A stretch of DNA of 7,497 bases, taken from positions 1-7,497 of the forward strand of contig JAIBBE010000118.1 of the NCBI GenBank assembly GCA_019694835.1, given 5' to 3'. The translations under genes and the position numbers were made by a program. Under the pieces are notes generated by a model that saw only the letters and a program-made list of their open reading frames with translations, made no database searches and was not told the DNA's origin. How positions within the stretch are numbered: position 1 is the first letter of the stretch; each line of letters begins with the position of its first letter. Below, in pieces: positions 1-7,014 of the stretch. Source of the stretch: Fimbriimonadaceae bacterium. GTDB taxonomy: Bacteria > Armatimonadota > Fimbriimonadia > Fimbriimonadales > Fimbriimonadaceae.

Positions 1-5
1 GTCAT
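1..5 (-). CDS. Start of next gene in the flg operon (only first bases in window)
   Basis: On the minus strand an ATG at 5-3 follows the flgI stop codon (8-6) with no gap. A GAGGTG ribosome-binding site lies inside the end of flgI at 17-12, six bases before this ATG, which is ideal spacing. Together these show that translation of another gene starts here and runs out of the window to the left. Only the Met codon and two more bases are visible, so the product cannot be read. In flagellar operons of this order the gene after flgI is commonly flgJ (rod-binding protein, with or without a muramidase domain); that identity is inference from gene order only. Confidence 0.45.
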
Positions 6-1085
6 CTAGAGCACCTCGATTTCCGCATCCAGCGCACCAGCAGCGCGCAAACTCTGCAGGACGGCGATGATGTCTCGAGCGCTTGAACCAATTGCAGTCA
101 ATGATTTCACCAGATCGTCCACCGTAGCCCCCTGCCGTAGTCGGATTGCCTTGGCTCTCTCTTCCTTGACCGTCACACCGGTTTGGGGAACTGCAAGTGT
201 TTTGCCTGGTGCCAGCGGAGCCGGTTGCGAAACATCAACGGTCGTCTGTACTTCCACGGATAGGCCTCCATGCAGGATCGCCACAGGCCGGATCTTGATC
301 TCACGACCAGCAGCGATGGTCCCGGTTCGCTCATTGATGACGATCCGAGTCGGCGCGTCTCGCTCCACGCTGAGGGCTTCTAATTCGGCGACGAATTCGA
401 CTCGACGCTGCTGCCAATCGGCGGGAATCATCACGGCGACTAGTCCCGCGCTCTCGCATCGCGCTATCTGGGCTCCGAACCGCAGATTCGCCGCGGCTGC
501 CAGCCGCGAGGCATTTGTGAAATCCGCCATGTGGAGTTGTAGCCTGACGTGATCACCTGGAACAACGGACGGTGGGGTCAGTTCGACAATGGCGCCAGCT
601 GGAATGCGTCCCGCGGTCGGATGGTTTACCGTGGTCGAACTCCCTGCTCGGCCGGCCGCAAAACCACCTGTGACAACAGAGCCTTGCGCAACGGCGTACA
701 CCTGTCCTGTCGCCGCTTTCAATGGAGTCAAAACTAATAGTCCGCCCTGAAGGTTCGTCGAGTCGCCAATGGCGGCGACCTGCACATCGATTCGAGTCCC
801 CGGCTGCGCGAAGGCGGGTAGATTGGCAGTCAGCATTACCGCCGCCGTGTTCCGCACCAGGATGGCTGCCGGGTTAACTTGGACGCCCATTCGGTCCAGC
901 AAGTTCGCCAGAGTCTGCGCCGAGAAGAATGTCTGACGTTTGTCTCCCGTGCCGTGTAGCCCAACCACGAGGCCGTACCCGACCAACTGATTGTCACGAA
1001 CGCCTTCAACAGAAGCTATGTCTTTCACACGCACTGCGCAACTTGCCGACAGGGCGAGCACCAGGTAAAGCTTGATCAGTCTCAT
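6..1085 (-). CDS. flgI: Flagellar P-ring protein FlgI
   Basis: FlgI forms the P ring, the bushing around the distal rod in the peptidoglycan layer; it is exported to the periplasm by the Sec route and assembles with the help of FlgA. The 359-residue length is close to the family norm of about 365. Residues 1-17 form a Sec signal peptide (charged MRLIK start, hydrophobic core, probable cleavage after SCA), and the mature protein begins with the family hallmark VRVKDIASVEGVRDNQLVGYG and GLHGTGD (18-48). Further FlgI signatures are LPAFAQPGTRIDV (89-101), the GGLLVLTPL stretch (114-122), VINERTGTIAAG (249-260) and the C-terminal helix region LVKSLTAIGSSARDIIAVLQ (325-344). The ATG lies 2 nt after the flgH stop without a clear ribosome-binding site, so translation is probably coupled to flgH. 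No defect is visible. Identification is near certain. Confidence 0.97.
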   Translation of the reverse strand: MRLIKLYLVLALSASCAVRVKDIASVEGVRDNQLVGYGLVVGLHGTGDKRQTFFSAQTLANLLDRMGVQVNPAAILVRNTAAVMLTANLPAFAQPGTRIDVQVAAIGDSTNLQGGLLVLTPLKAATGQVYAVAQGSVVTGGFAAGRAGSSTTVNHPTAGRIPAGAIVELTPPSVVPGDHVRLQLHMADFTNASRLAAAANLRFGAQIARCESAGLVAVMIPADWQQRRVEFVAELEALSVERDAPTRIVINERTGTIAAGREIKIRPVAILHGGLSVEVQTTVDVSQPAPLAPGKTLAVPQTGVTVKEERAKAIRLRQGATVDDLVKSLTAIGSSARDIIAVLQSLRAAGALDAEIEVL

Positions 1086-1087
1086 AA

Positions 1088-1810
1088 CTAGAAGGGAAGC
1101 AGCCCCATCAGCAGTCTGTAGAGGAACCCCGGACGTCGAATGGCGTCATTGACGACACCTTTGCCATCCACCCGGATCTCCAGGTCAGAGAGGCGGTCGG
1201 AAGAAACTCGATTGGAGAGCGAAACGTCATTCCATCGCACGATCCCCCTGATCGCGATCCTCTGACGTTCAGAGTTGACCATTACCTCTTTCAATCCACT
1301 CACGACGAGATTCCCGTTTGGAAGCACCTTCATGACACGAGCCGACACGGTGGTCCGCAGTTCGGTTTCGCGGGAAGTAGAACCCTGCCCTTCGAGTTTG
1401 GTCTGCCCGGACATGTCTGCCATTGAGGAAAGAGGAGAGGTTGCCTTCAAGGGGCCTGCCAAGGCGGCAATTGTGCCCTTCGCTTGAGACTTTCGCCCTG
1501 AGGTCGTCGCCCCCTTCGACAGCGCTGATGCCTTGTCCGATATTTCGATCGTGACAATGTCGTTGACCTGTGCTGCGCGCATATCTCTCGACAAATTGCC
1601 CAGCGCTCCGCCGGAATCATACAAAGAGCCGGGCGATATTCGAGCAGATCGGACTTCTGCTGGCCCAGTCGCCGCTTCGGGCTCTGCCAAACCCTTCCCG
1701 GCAGGTCTTGCGCGCCTATCAGCGGGGCACGCCGGAATTGACAGCAGGCCCACCAGGCTCCACACGCCGGCGATTCGGCTTGCTCGCCACGAGAACATCC
1801 ATGTCCACAT
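1088..1810 (-). CDS. flgH: Flagellar L-ring lipoprotein FlgH
   Basis: FlgH is the outer-membrane lipoprotein that forms the L ring around the rod. The product has 240 residues, normal for the family. It has a hydrophobic leader (about 12-27) ending in IPAC, an acceptable lipobox, which puts the lipid-modified cysteine at residue 28. The FlgH core follows: GSLYDSGGALGNLSRD (61-76), VNDIVTIEISDKASA (82-96), LEGQGSTSRE (139-148), VLPNGNLVVSGLKEVMVN (162-179), GIVRWNDVSLSNRVSSDRLSD (189-209) and a C-terminal GFLYRLLMGLLPF (228-240). The start at 1810 is supported by GGGAGAGGAA at 1826-1817, with eight bases between GAGG and ATG. This start lies inside the 3' part of flgA in another frame (92-nt overlap), so the two are probably translationally coupled. 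The identity is secure; the lipidation is predicted from the motif. Confidence 0.96.
   Translation of the reverse strand: MWTWMFSWRASRIAGVWSLVGLLSIPACPADRRARPAGKGLAEPEAATGPAEVRSARISPGSLYDSGGALGNLSRDMRAAQVNDIVTIEISDKASALSKGATTSGRKSQAKGTIAALAGPLKATSPLSSMADMSGQTKLEGQGSTSRETELRTTVSARVMKVLPNGNLVVSGLKEVMVNSERQRIAIRGIVRWNDVSLSNRVSSDRLSDLEIRVDGKGVVNDAIRRPGFLYRLLMGLLPF
1719..1810 (-). other. 92-nt out-of-frame overlap of flgA 3' end and flgH 5' end
   Basis: The end of flgA and the start of flgH share these bases in different frames. On the flgH side the shared bases encode the signal peptide up to about Ala30. On the flgA side they encode residues 292-321, almost wholly beyond the conserved FlgA fold. 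The strong ribosome-binding site of flgH sits just upstream, inside flgA. The overlap is far longer than the 1-4 nt typical of coupled genes. It may have arisen by loss of an earlier flgA stop codon. Confidence 0.75.
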
Positions 1811-2684
1811 CTACTATTCCTCTCCCAATCACACGAGCTCGAAATACCCTTCGGTGAGCAAGATCCGAAATCAGAATCATGTCGCCCTTGCGGCCGCGCG
1901 TGACCGCCTTGGCGGTGAACTCCAACTTGGATGCATCTGACGCCGCCTGAACCCGAACCAGATCTCCGCTGGTGATGTCGTCAGGAATCCGCAGATCCGT
2001 ACTTAGAAGGGCTGCTCCCGCCGGGACCCTACGGATGGACTCCATGCCTTCAATCGACTCCAGAGACTCAACCTGGCCAACACAAAAGGCAGCGGCAGGA
2101 GCCCACTCCTGTCGAAGCTCCTCGCGCTTCAGGAGGGTCCGGGCAGGAATCTCGCTGACGGAGTAGATTCGCGCACGCTGGACTGCAATCCGCACAACTG
2201 CCCAGAATGGCATGCTGCGATTGACCGGGAATCGTGCCTGCCCCCTCCATACAAGCTCCGGACTCCCACTCCCGCAGGTCGATGCCGCAATCGAACTCCA
2301 TTCGAAACTCAATTGCCCTTTGGGAACCGGAGTGCGGCAGTAATCTGCCAGCTCCAATTGCACACCTGCCGGGACAACTGAGCGAAGCGCGGCGAGGACC
2401 TCTTGCTTCGAATAGGAGGTCACTTCACGTTGCACACAGAAGTCCTGAAGCGTGTTGGCAATGCCGAGTCGTTTCGCTAGCCGCCGAAGTTCATCTCCGC
2501 GCCACCACCGCACGTATCCGGGATCGGGACCGTAACCAACAATTGCGTCAGAATTCGCAGCGCGCAAGCCTGGAAGCGCCGAGGCTATATCCGCCGCGCT
2601 GATGCTGCCATTCTTCACGGGAAGACATCCGTGACCGACGCCAATCAACGATAGATGCAGTAACACTTCACTCAGCATTGTCAT
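1719..2684 (-). CDS. flgA: P-ring assembly chaperone FlgA
   Basis: FlgA is a periplasmic protein needed for FlgI to assemble into the P ring. The C-terminal half matches the family. An SAF-like segment (about 175-232) contains VSEIPARTLLKREELR and RRVPAGAALLSTDLR. It is followed by the closing beta-domain with SGDLVRVQAASDASKLEFTAKAV, GRKGDMILISDL and FRARVIGRGIVDVD (239-294). The N-terminal half (1-170) is poorly conserved, as is common in FlgA. The N-terminus is hydrophobic (LLHLSLIGVG) but lacks a lysine or arginine, so it is a weak signal peptide, although periplasmic export is expected. The start overlaps the flgG stop as ATGA (2684-2681), indicating coupling; a second ATG lies two codons on. 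At 321 residues it is longer than many FlgA proteins. The conserved fold ends near residue 294, about where flgH begins, and the last ~27 residues are an Arg/Pro/Gly-rich tail encoded over flgH. Confidence 0.9.
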   Translation of the reverse strand: MTMLSEVLLHLSLIGVGHGCLPVKNGSISAADIASALPGLRAANSDAIVGYGPDPGYVRWWRGDELRRLAKRLGIANTLQDFCVQREVTSYSKQEVLAALRSVVPAGVQLELADYCRTPVPKGQLSFEWSSIAASTCGSGSPELVWRGQARFPVNRSMPFWAVVRIAVQRARIYSVSEIPARTLLKREELRQEWAPAAAFCVGQVESLESIEGMESIRRVPAGAALLSTDLRIPDDITSGDLVRVQAASDASKLEFTAKAVTRGRKGDMILISDLAHRRVFRARVIGRGIVDVDMDVLVASKPNRRRVEPGGPAVNSGVPR

Positions 2685-3472
2685 CGGGTCATATTGTTCA
2701 CTTGCTGGTACATCTCATCAGCCGCACGAACCACTTTCGAGTTGGCCTCGTAAGCACGCTGGCTCACAATGAGGTTCACAAACTCCTCAACGACTGAGAC
2801 GTTGGACTGCTCCACGTATCCCTGCATGAGAGTTCCAAGTCCCTCCTGACCTCCGGGATTCCCGATGGTGGGTTCGCCTGACGCGTCAGTCGGCTGATAG
2901 AGGTTCCGGCCGATGTTGTTCAACCCCGAGGGGTTGGCGAAGTTCGCCAGTTGAATCTGTCCGCCCAGTTGAGCCGCCGTCTGGCCAGGCAACGTGAAGC
3001 TGATTGTCCCGTCTGCGCCAATCGTGATACTTTGCGCTTCGGAGGGAATTGTGATCTGCGGCTCTAGCGCATCGCCATCCCCAGTCACAATGTTGCCGTC
3101 CCTGTCCATATGAAACTGCCCAGCCCTGGTATATCCGATCTCTCCCGTGGACCGTCGCACCTGGAAGAATCCCCGCCCCTGAATGACGAGATCTAAGGGA
3201 TTGCTCGTACCCTGGAAGCTGCCTTGTGCGAAGGAGATCTCGTTGGATGCTACTCGCGTACCCAGGCCCAACTGAAGGCCACTGGGCACCGTAGTTTGGG
3301 CGCCAGCAGCCGCTCCAGGCTGGACCATTGTCTGATACAGGAGATCCTGAAACTGGGCCCTGCGCATCTTGTATCCGACGGTATTCGCATTGGCCAGATT
3401 GTGGGCGATATTGTCGACATTGGTCTGCTGGGCGTTCATGCCACTTGCCGCGCTGAAGAGTGCTCGGATCAT
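2681..3472 (-). CDS. flgG: Flagellar distal rod protein FlgG
   Basis: FlgG builds the distal rod, the drive-shaft segment that passes through the P and L rings; it is exported by the flagellar type III apparatus, so it has no Sec signal. The 263-residue length is almost exactly the family norm of about 262. The N-terminus reads MIRALFSAASGMNAQQ and is followed by the rod/hook signature HNLANANTVGYK (24-35). A central signature LDLVIQGRGFFQVR is followed by GYTRAGQF and then DRDGNIVTGDG. The C-terminal helix VNLIVSQRAYEANSKVVRAA (232-251) is the standard FlgG ending that pairs with the N-terminal helix in the coiled coil. A strong ribosome-binding site (GGGAGGAG, 3489-3482) precedes the ATG. 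The gene starts 24 nt after flgF and its stop overlaps the flgA start. No sign of damage is seen. Confidence 0.98.
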   Translation of the reverse strand: MIRALFSAASGMNAQQTNVDNIAHNLANANTVGYKMRRAQFQDLLYQTMVQPGAAAGAQTTVPSGLQLGLGTRVASNEISFAQGSFQGTSNPLDLVIQGRGFFQVRRSTGEIGYTRAGQFHMDRDGNIVTGDGDALEPQITIPSEAQSITIGADGTISFTLPGQTAAQLGGQIQLANFANPSGLNNIGRNLYQPTDASGEPTIGNPGGQEGLGTLMQGYVEQSNVSVVEEFVNLIVSQRAYEANSKVVRAADEMYQQVNNMTR

Positions 3473-3481
3473 ACTTGGGGT

Positions 3482-3489
3482 CTCCTCCC
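3482..3489 (-). promoter_or_regulatory. Strong ribosome-binding site of flgG
   Basis: Read on the minus strand this is GGGAGGAG, nine bases before the flgG ATG at 3472. It is among the best Shine-Dalgarno matches in the window. It fits the need for many FlgG copies (about two dozen per flagellum) relative to FlgF, whose start has no obvious site. Confidence 0.7.
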
Positions 3490-3496
3490 TGAAGGG

Positions 3497-4246
3497 TTAC
3501 GGCGCCACACGCGCCACTTCCTCGACTGCCTTGCGTCCCAGATCGCCGCCAATCTGAAGCGCCTTCTGAAGAGCCTCAAACTGCCGCAGTACTGAAATCA
3601 GCTTTGCGGCCGAATCGGCAATGGAGGCATTGACGGCTTCTGTCGCGCGTTGCTGAACCCGTGCGCTGGATGGTTCAAGCTTCTTCGCCATCTCGTGAGT
3701 GATGGCGAAATATACACCGTCTCGGCGCTTGAGTCCGCGTGGATTGGTGGGGTTCACGATGCTCAGCCTTCCGACTGTGATCCCATCCTGAGTCACGACC
3801 CCGTCCGTATTTACCTGCAATGGGATTCCGCGTTTGGCCGGCGTTCCGCTGGTTTCCTCAACAACAAATTCCATCCCGTCGCCGTTCACGAGACGCCCTG
3901 ATTCCGACACTTGAAGCTTGCCCTGCCTGGTGAGTAGTGTTTCCTCCACTCCCCTAACCTGGAAGAAGCCGGAACCATCGAGCGCCAGGTCCGAATCAGA
4001 ATTCGTCAACACAAGCTGCCCTTGCGAGAAATCGGTGCGATTGCTCTCTATTTCTGGCACCGCGATGGCAAGTGCTCCTTCCGCTTCATCCACTTCGCCG
4101 CTCTCTCGCGTCCGATAGAGAGTATAGGCCTCCCAATCCACTTTGAAGCCTTGCGTTGCGCTGTTCGAAATGTTGTTGGAGATTAGGTCAAGCGCCTCCG
4201 AGCGCGTTCTCATTCCAGCCGCCGCAATACTCGAGATCGTGTCCAT
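3497..4246 (-). CDS. flgF: Flagellar proximal rod protein FlgF
   Basis: This is a rod protein of the FlgF/FlgG family, exported by the flagellar type III system. From the chosen ATG it has 249 residues, the usual FlgF size. The N-terminus MDTISSIAAAGMRTRSEALD leads into the rod signature NNISNSATQGFK (24-35). The middle contains LDGSGFFQVRG and LTRQGKLQVSESGRLVNGDG. The C-terminal helix beginning VNASIADSAAKLISVLRQFE (205-224) resembles the FlgF ending. Its position directly before flgG, its size and the MD start favour FlgF over a second FlgG. The frame is also open upstream, with a TTG at 4261 and a GTG at 4255. The ATG at 4246 is preferred because it gives the family N-terminus and lies downstream of a possible sigma-54 promoter. 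No clear ribosome-binding site is visible. A tail of about 15 residues follows the helix. Confidence 0.9.
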   Translation of the reverse strand: MDTISSIAAAGMRTRSEALDLISNNISNSATQGFKVDWEAYTLYRTRESGEVDEAEGALAIAVPEIESNRTDFSQGQLVLTNSDSDLALDGSGFFQVRGVEETLLTRQGKLQVSESGRLVNGDGMEFVVEETSGTPAKRGIPLQVNTDGVVTQDGITVGRLSIVNPTNPRGLKRRDGVYFAITHEMAKKLEPSSARVQQRATEAVNASIADSAAKLISVLRQFEALQKALQIGGDLGRKAVEEVARVAP

Positions 4247-4418
4247 ACGCCGCACGATCAATCATGCAATCGGAAGTCCACTGCCAATTGGCCCCTAACC
4301 CCCACTTTTCGATGGATTTGTTCAATTCTGGAACACCTGTTTCACCGTGCAGTCTCACAATGGTTCCCGAAATGAAACATTCTCCAGCATCCCATTGGGG
4401 GATCTTCCTGGTGAGGTG
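4247..4418. other. Divergent intergenic region between the flgF and fliK-like blocks
   Basis: The region separates the two divergent blocks and must hold the promoters for both unless the fliK-like gene starts earlier than chosen. It contains the minus-strand -24/-12-like site at 4264-4280. It also holds a poorer plus-strand one, TGGAACACCTGTTTCA at 4329-4344, in which the -12 GC reads TC. No convincing sigma-70 or sigma-28 promoter, terminator hairpin or small RNA was seen. The fliK-like frame is open back to a GTG at 4347, so the right half could be coding. Confidence 0.5.
4264..4280 (-). promoter_or_regulatory. Possible sigma-54 (-24/-12) promoter for the flgF operon
   Basis: Read on the minus strand the sequence is TGGACTTCCGATTGCAT. 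It carries the TGG of the -24 element and TTGCA of the -12 element with the exact GG-N10-GC spacing that sigma-54 requires. Sigma-54 control of rod and hook genes is established in many flagellated bacteria. The predicted transcript start (near 4254) leaves only about eight bases before the flgF ATG at 4246, which would be nearly leaderless. The CACG part of the -24 element is not matched, so chance similarity is possible. Confidence 0.4.
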
Positions 4419-6656
4419 ATGGAACTGAAGGGGAATCTTGATTGGCAAATCGCGTGCAGTGGCAAAGCTGTGATCGCGGTGACTGATATTGGCTGCCCGG
4501 GAAATGTAACGAGTCAGCATAGGTCCGGAATCCAGCACCGGATGGAGTCAGAGTCACGTTCCATCGCAGATTGGGACGAGGCCATTCAGGACGCCGAAGG
4601 TGAGCATCGCCCATTGACGCCGAGTAGTCCATCGACTTCTGATTCAAAGCAGTCCACAGGAAAATCTCGCTCCGGTTCGAATACCGGTTTGCGTAGACAA
4701 ATGAGTGAGGGTGGGACAACGGTAAACAGCGATCAGAACGAGGCTGAGAAAGCGCTGGTGCAGACTTCACCCTGGATCTCTGGTTCGTCCATCAGCCTGT
4801 ATTCCTCACAGCAAGAATCGGCCTGGGCCGGCGCTTCTACCTCTTCGGCGGAAGATGTCCAGTCTTCTGAGGCGGGGGAACCAAGTGAACCTGCCCAAGT
4901 ACTGGTCGAGTGCCTGTCCGCTTCGTTAAAGCCCGGGACTGAGGCCCCTCTAAACTCGTTACCCGTCACGCCCTATCCCAATGGCATTTTCTTAGCCCTT
5001 ACGACCAGGAAGGAAACTGTAGTCAGCTTGACCCAGTCCTCCTTGGAAGTGGTCCAAGCGATGCTCACCACACCTCTTGCCGCCTTTGGAGCAGAGCCTC
5101 CGGGGAATCGTCAGTTCGTTGGGATCACAACCACCTCAGTGGATGGCGGAGTGCCGTCCGTTCCAGTCGCCGACCAGTCCATTGGATTCGCACCCACTGC
5201 GACAGCTGAGGAAACACCACTGGAACTCTTGAGTCGGCCTTCACACGAGTCTGCAATTGCAGACGATCCTGCCGGCCGCACCAATTGGGATTGGAAAGAA
5301 ACCCCGGCGGAACTCTGTCCAGCAGCAGAATCTGGCGCTCCAGCTACCGCGGTGACGGACATAGCTGCGGTGGTGTCGTTCATCCAGAATCGCGCTGGCA
5401 ATGAAATGGAGACGCCGCAGAGCGGAAGCACCGAATCTGCCGTGAACGAGCGTGGCTCAAACGGCGGGCACCCGGGAAAGCCACAGACTCCTGCGAGGTT
5501 CTCTGGCGTAATCCAGGCCACGAGAATGGCTGGAGACGCCAACCCGGGAATCAGGGCCTTCTCAGGATTCATCTGGCGGGACGAACACTCTGCTTCTGTG
5601 CAACATCCTCCACCGGACGGTTTGCTCAAGAGGGCCGGGTCGCCAATCACCGAGCGAATGCCCCTCAATTCTCAACTCTGGGCCACCACAGCAACACATC
5701 GCACAAGCGAGCTCGCAGGAGGCGAGCCAGCTCAAGTCTACGGAGGTAGCGAAACCGAACTGAACCGCGTTTGCGATACTCAGATTCAGCCATCCCGGCA
5801 GGACGACAACCCAGGATTGAGTCCACTCCTTGCCTGCAAAGTTGACGAGGCAACGGAACTCGAGAGCCGGTTACGGGAATTCGATGGCGCCGCGCGACCG
5901 CGAATGGCAATCGAATTGTCGGCAGCCAGAGACACTGGGATCGAGCCCATGTCGGCGAATCTCGGCGAGGATGATGAGGTACCCCGAAGTCCCGCAAGGC
6001 ACGAGCTCGTAGGAAAGACACAAGGGGAAGAGAGACTGCCAACGGGGTCGAAGGCAGAGACAGCAGCAGCACCGGCAGCAGAGGGCGTCACATTAGCGAT
6101 CTGGTCAACAACCGAGATCTTGGCCCATCCAAAGACAACGCAGGCACCCGAGGTTGCTGGGCAGGCGCATACAGAGACACCTGTCGGTCCGATTGCGCCT
6201 CTAGATGAAGAACATGAGCCTTCGGGTCAGACCGATCGCGTTGTTCAGAATCTCGCAATTCGCATCCAGGACGGGAATCAACGGAGGGTTGATCTTCGGT
6301 TCGCAAATTCTGGAGACGGAGTGCACCTCTCGGTGAGTTCGGGAGATTTGTCGCTGGCGCATCACCTCAAGACGGAATTGAGCTCACTGCATTCGAAGCT
6401 CACAGAGGCGGGACTCGCAGCTGACCTGCGCCCATCTGACCTGCCGGAGTCGGCGCACCTGCACTGGACCAAGACACCTGGCCCAAGAGGTTCTCGGGAA
6501 GAGTCGCTAACCCGCCCTGATGCGGCCGCGACCAAAAACTCGCTTGACACGCGCCACTCCGACAGCGGAAATCGCCAAAGCCGCCACTCACGCAACTGGA
6601 ACGAAGAGCTCGAAGACTTGAGCCAAGCCTCCGCAATACGTCGACTTAGGAAATAG
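4419..6656 (+). CDS. fliK: FliK-like flagellar hook-length control protein
   Basis: This is a long, mostly disordered protein with a C-terminal hook-length-control (Flg_hook, FliK C-terminal) type domain. Counted from the ATG at 4419 it has 745 residues. Residues 1 to about 590 are rich in Ser, Thr, Glu, Pro and Gly, with no recognisable fold, membrane segment or tandem repeat, as expected of a FliK ruler region. The C-terminal domain is at about 612-671: LAIRIQDGNQRRVDLRF, GDGVHLSVSSGDLSLAHHL, then the helix ELSSLHSKLTEAGL. This is the family pattern of a beta-rich segment followed by a helix. A charged tail with RHSRNWNEELEDL ends the protein. It lies just upstream of flgD and flgE, the usual place for fliK in hook operons. 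The start is uncertain: GTG 4347 has no ribosome-binding site, ATG 4419 has GGTGAGG just before it at short spacing, and ATG 4542 is also possible. It is unusually large for FliK (commonly about 400-600). Confidence 0.75.
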   Translation: MELKGNLDWQIACSGKAVIAVTDIGCPGNVTSQHRSGIQHRMESESRSIADWDEAIQDAEGEHRPLTPSSPSTSDSKQSTGKSRSGSNTGLRRQMSEGGTTVNSDQNEAEKALVQTSPWISGSSISLYSSQQESAWAGASTSSAEDVQSSEAGEPSEPAQVLVECLSASLKPGTEAPLNSLPVTPYPNGIFLALTTRKETVVSLTQSSLEVVQAMLTTPLAAFGAEPPGNRQFVGITTTSVDGGVPSVPVADQSIGFAPTATAEETPLELLSRPSHESAIADDPAGRTNWDWKETPAELCPAAESGAPATAVTDIAAVVSFIQNRAGNEMETPQSGSTESAVNERGSNGGHPGKPQTPARFSGVIQATRMAGDANPGIRAFSGFIWRDEHSASVQHPPPDGLLKRAGSPITERMPLNSQLWATTATHRTSELAGGEPAQVYGGSETELNRVCDTQIQPSRQDDNPGLSPLLACKVDEATELESRLREFDGAARPRMAIELSAARDTGIEPMSANLGEDDEVPRSPARHELVGKTQGEERLPTGSKAETAAAPAAEGVTLAIWSTTEILAHPKTTQAPEVAGQAHTETPVGPIAPLDEEHEPSGQTDRVVQNLAIRIQDGNQRRVDLRFANSGDGVHLSVSSGDLSLAHHLKTELSSLHSKLTEAGLAADLRPSDLPESAHLHWTKTPGPRGSREESLTRPDAAATKNSLDTRHSDSGNRQSRHSRNWNEELEDLSQASAIRRLRK

Positions 6657-6667
6657 AGGAATTGTCT

Positions 6668-6979
6668 ATGAGCACAGTCACATCATCTGCGGCGAACATC
6701 AACTGGGGAAACATATCCGATCTGATTGCCGATAGATCGAGTACATCTACAACGCCTGGCGCAACAAAATCCTTAGCGAATAAGGAAGTCTTTCTCCAAC
6801 TGCTCGTCGCGCAGCTGAAAAACCAGGACCCGACAAAACCCGCCGACGGCGTCGAGTTCATCACCCAATTGGCCCAATTCACGCAACTGGAGGAGTCGAT
6901 GAGTCTGCGTCAGTCCGTTGACGACATAAAAGCAGCGATTCAGAAGGCAGTATCCGGGGCGTCTGCAAATCTGCCGTAG
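6668..6979 (+). CDS. flgD: Short flagellar hook-cap scaffold protein FlgD (N-terminal domain only)
   Basis: FlgD caps the growing hook and guides FlgE subunits into place. The product has 103 residues. Residues 39-76 carry the FlgD N-terminal signature: KEVFLQLLVAQLKNQDP, then TKPADGVEFITQLAQFTQLE. The preceding Ser/Thr-rich segment (1-35) is the usual flexible export region. Typical FlgD proteins have about 220 residues and add an Ig-like/Tudor cap domain. Here the protein ends about 27 residues after the signature with a normal stop, and no continuation is found before flgE. Either this lineage uses a short FlgD, as some bacteria do, or the cap domain is lost or elsewhere. The ATG at 6668 is chosen over the upstream TTG at 6662 because AGAGGA (6655-6660) sits seven bases before it. 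It starts 11 nt after the fliK-like stop; flgE follows after 35 nt. Confidence 0.9.
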   Translation: MSTVTSSAANINWGNISDLIADRSSTSTTPGATKSLANKEVFLQLLVAQLKNQDPTKPADGVEFITQLAQFTQLEESMSLRQSVDDIKAAIQKAVSGASANLP

Positions 6980-7014
6980 CTGTGCGATCGCATTCCGTTT
7001 CGAGGGAGTTCATC

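Noticed and set aside
67..552. A 161-codon plus-strand frame opposite flgI
   Set aside because: flgI is unambiguous on the other strand, and the predicted product is Arg/Ser/Thr-rich with no domain, typical of antisense shadow.
1533..1940. A 135-codon plus-strand frame opposite the flgH/flgA junction
   Set aside because: It is antisense to two well-identified genes and has no motif or ribosome-binding site of note.
3497..4246. Calling this gene a second flgG
   Set aside because: The MD start, the C-terminal ending and the position before a true flgG fit FlgF better.
4188..4770. Overlapping minus-strand frames (116 and 142 codons) across the divergent gap and the start of the fliK-like gene
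   Set aside because: They overlap flgF in another frame or lie antisense to the fliK-like gene, and show no family motif. They would also leave no room for the promoters of the two blocks.
5111..5668. A 185-codon open frame on the minus strand inside the fliK-like gene
   Set aside because: It lies wholly opposite a better-supported gene, has no recognisable motif and no convincing ribosome-binding site. Long antisense frames are common in GC-rich coding DNA.
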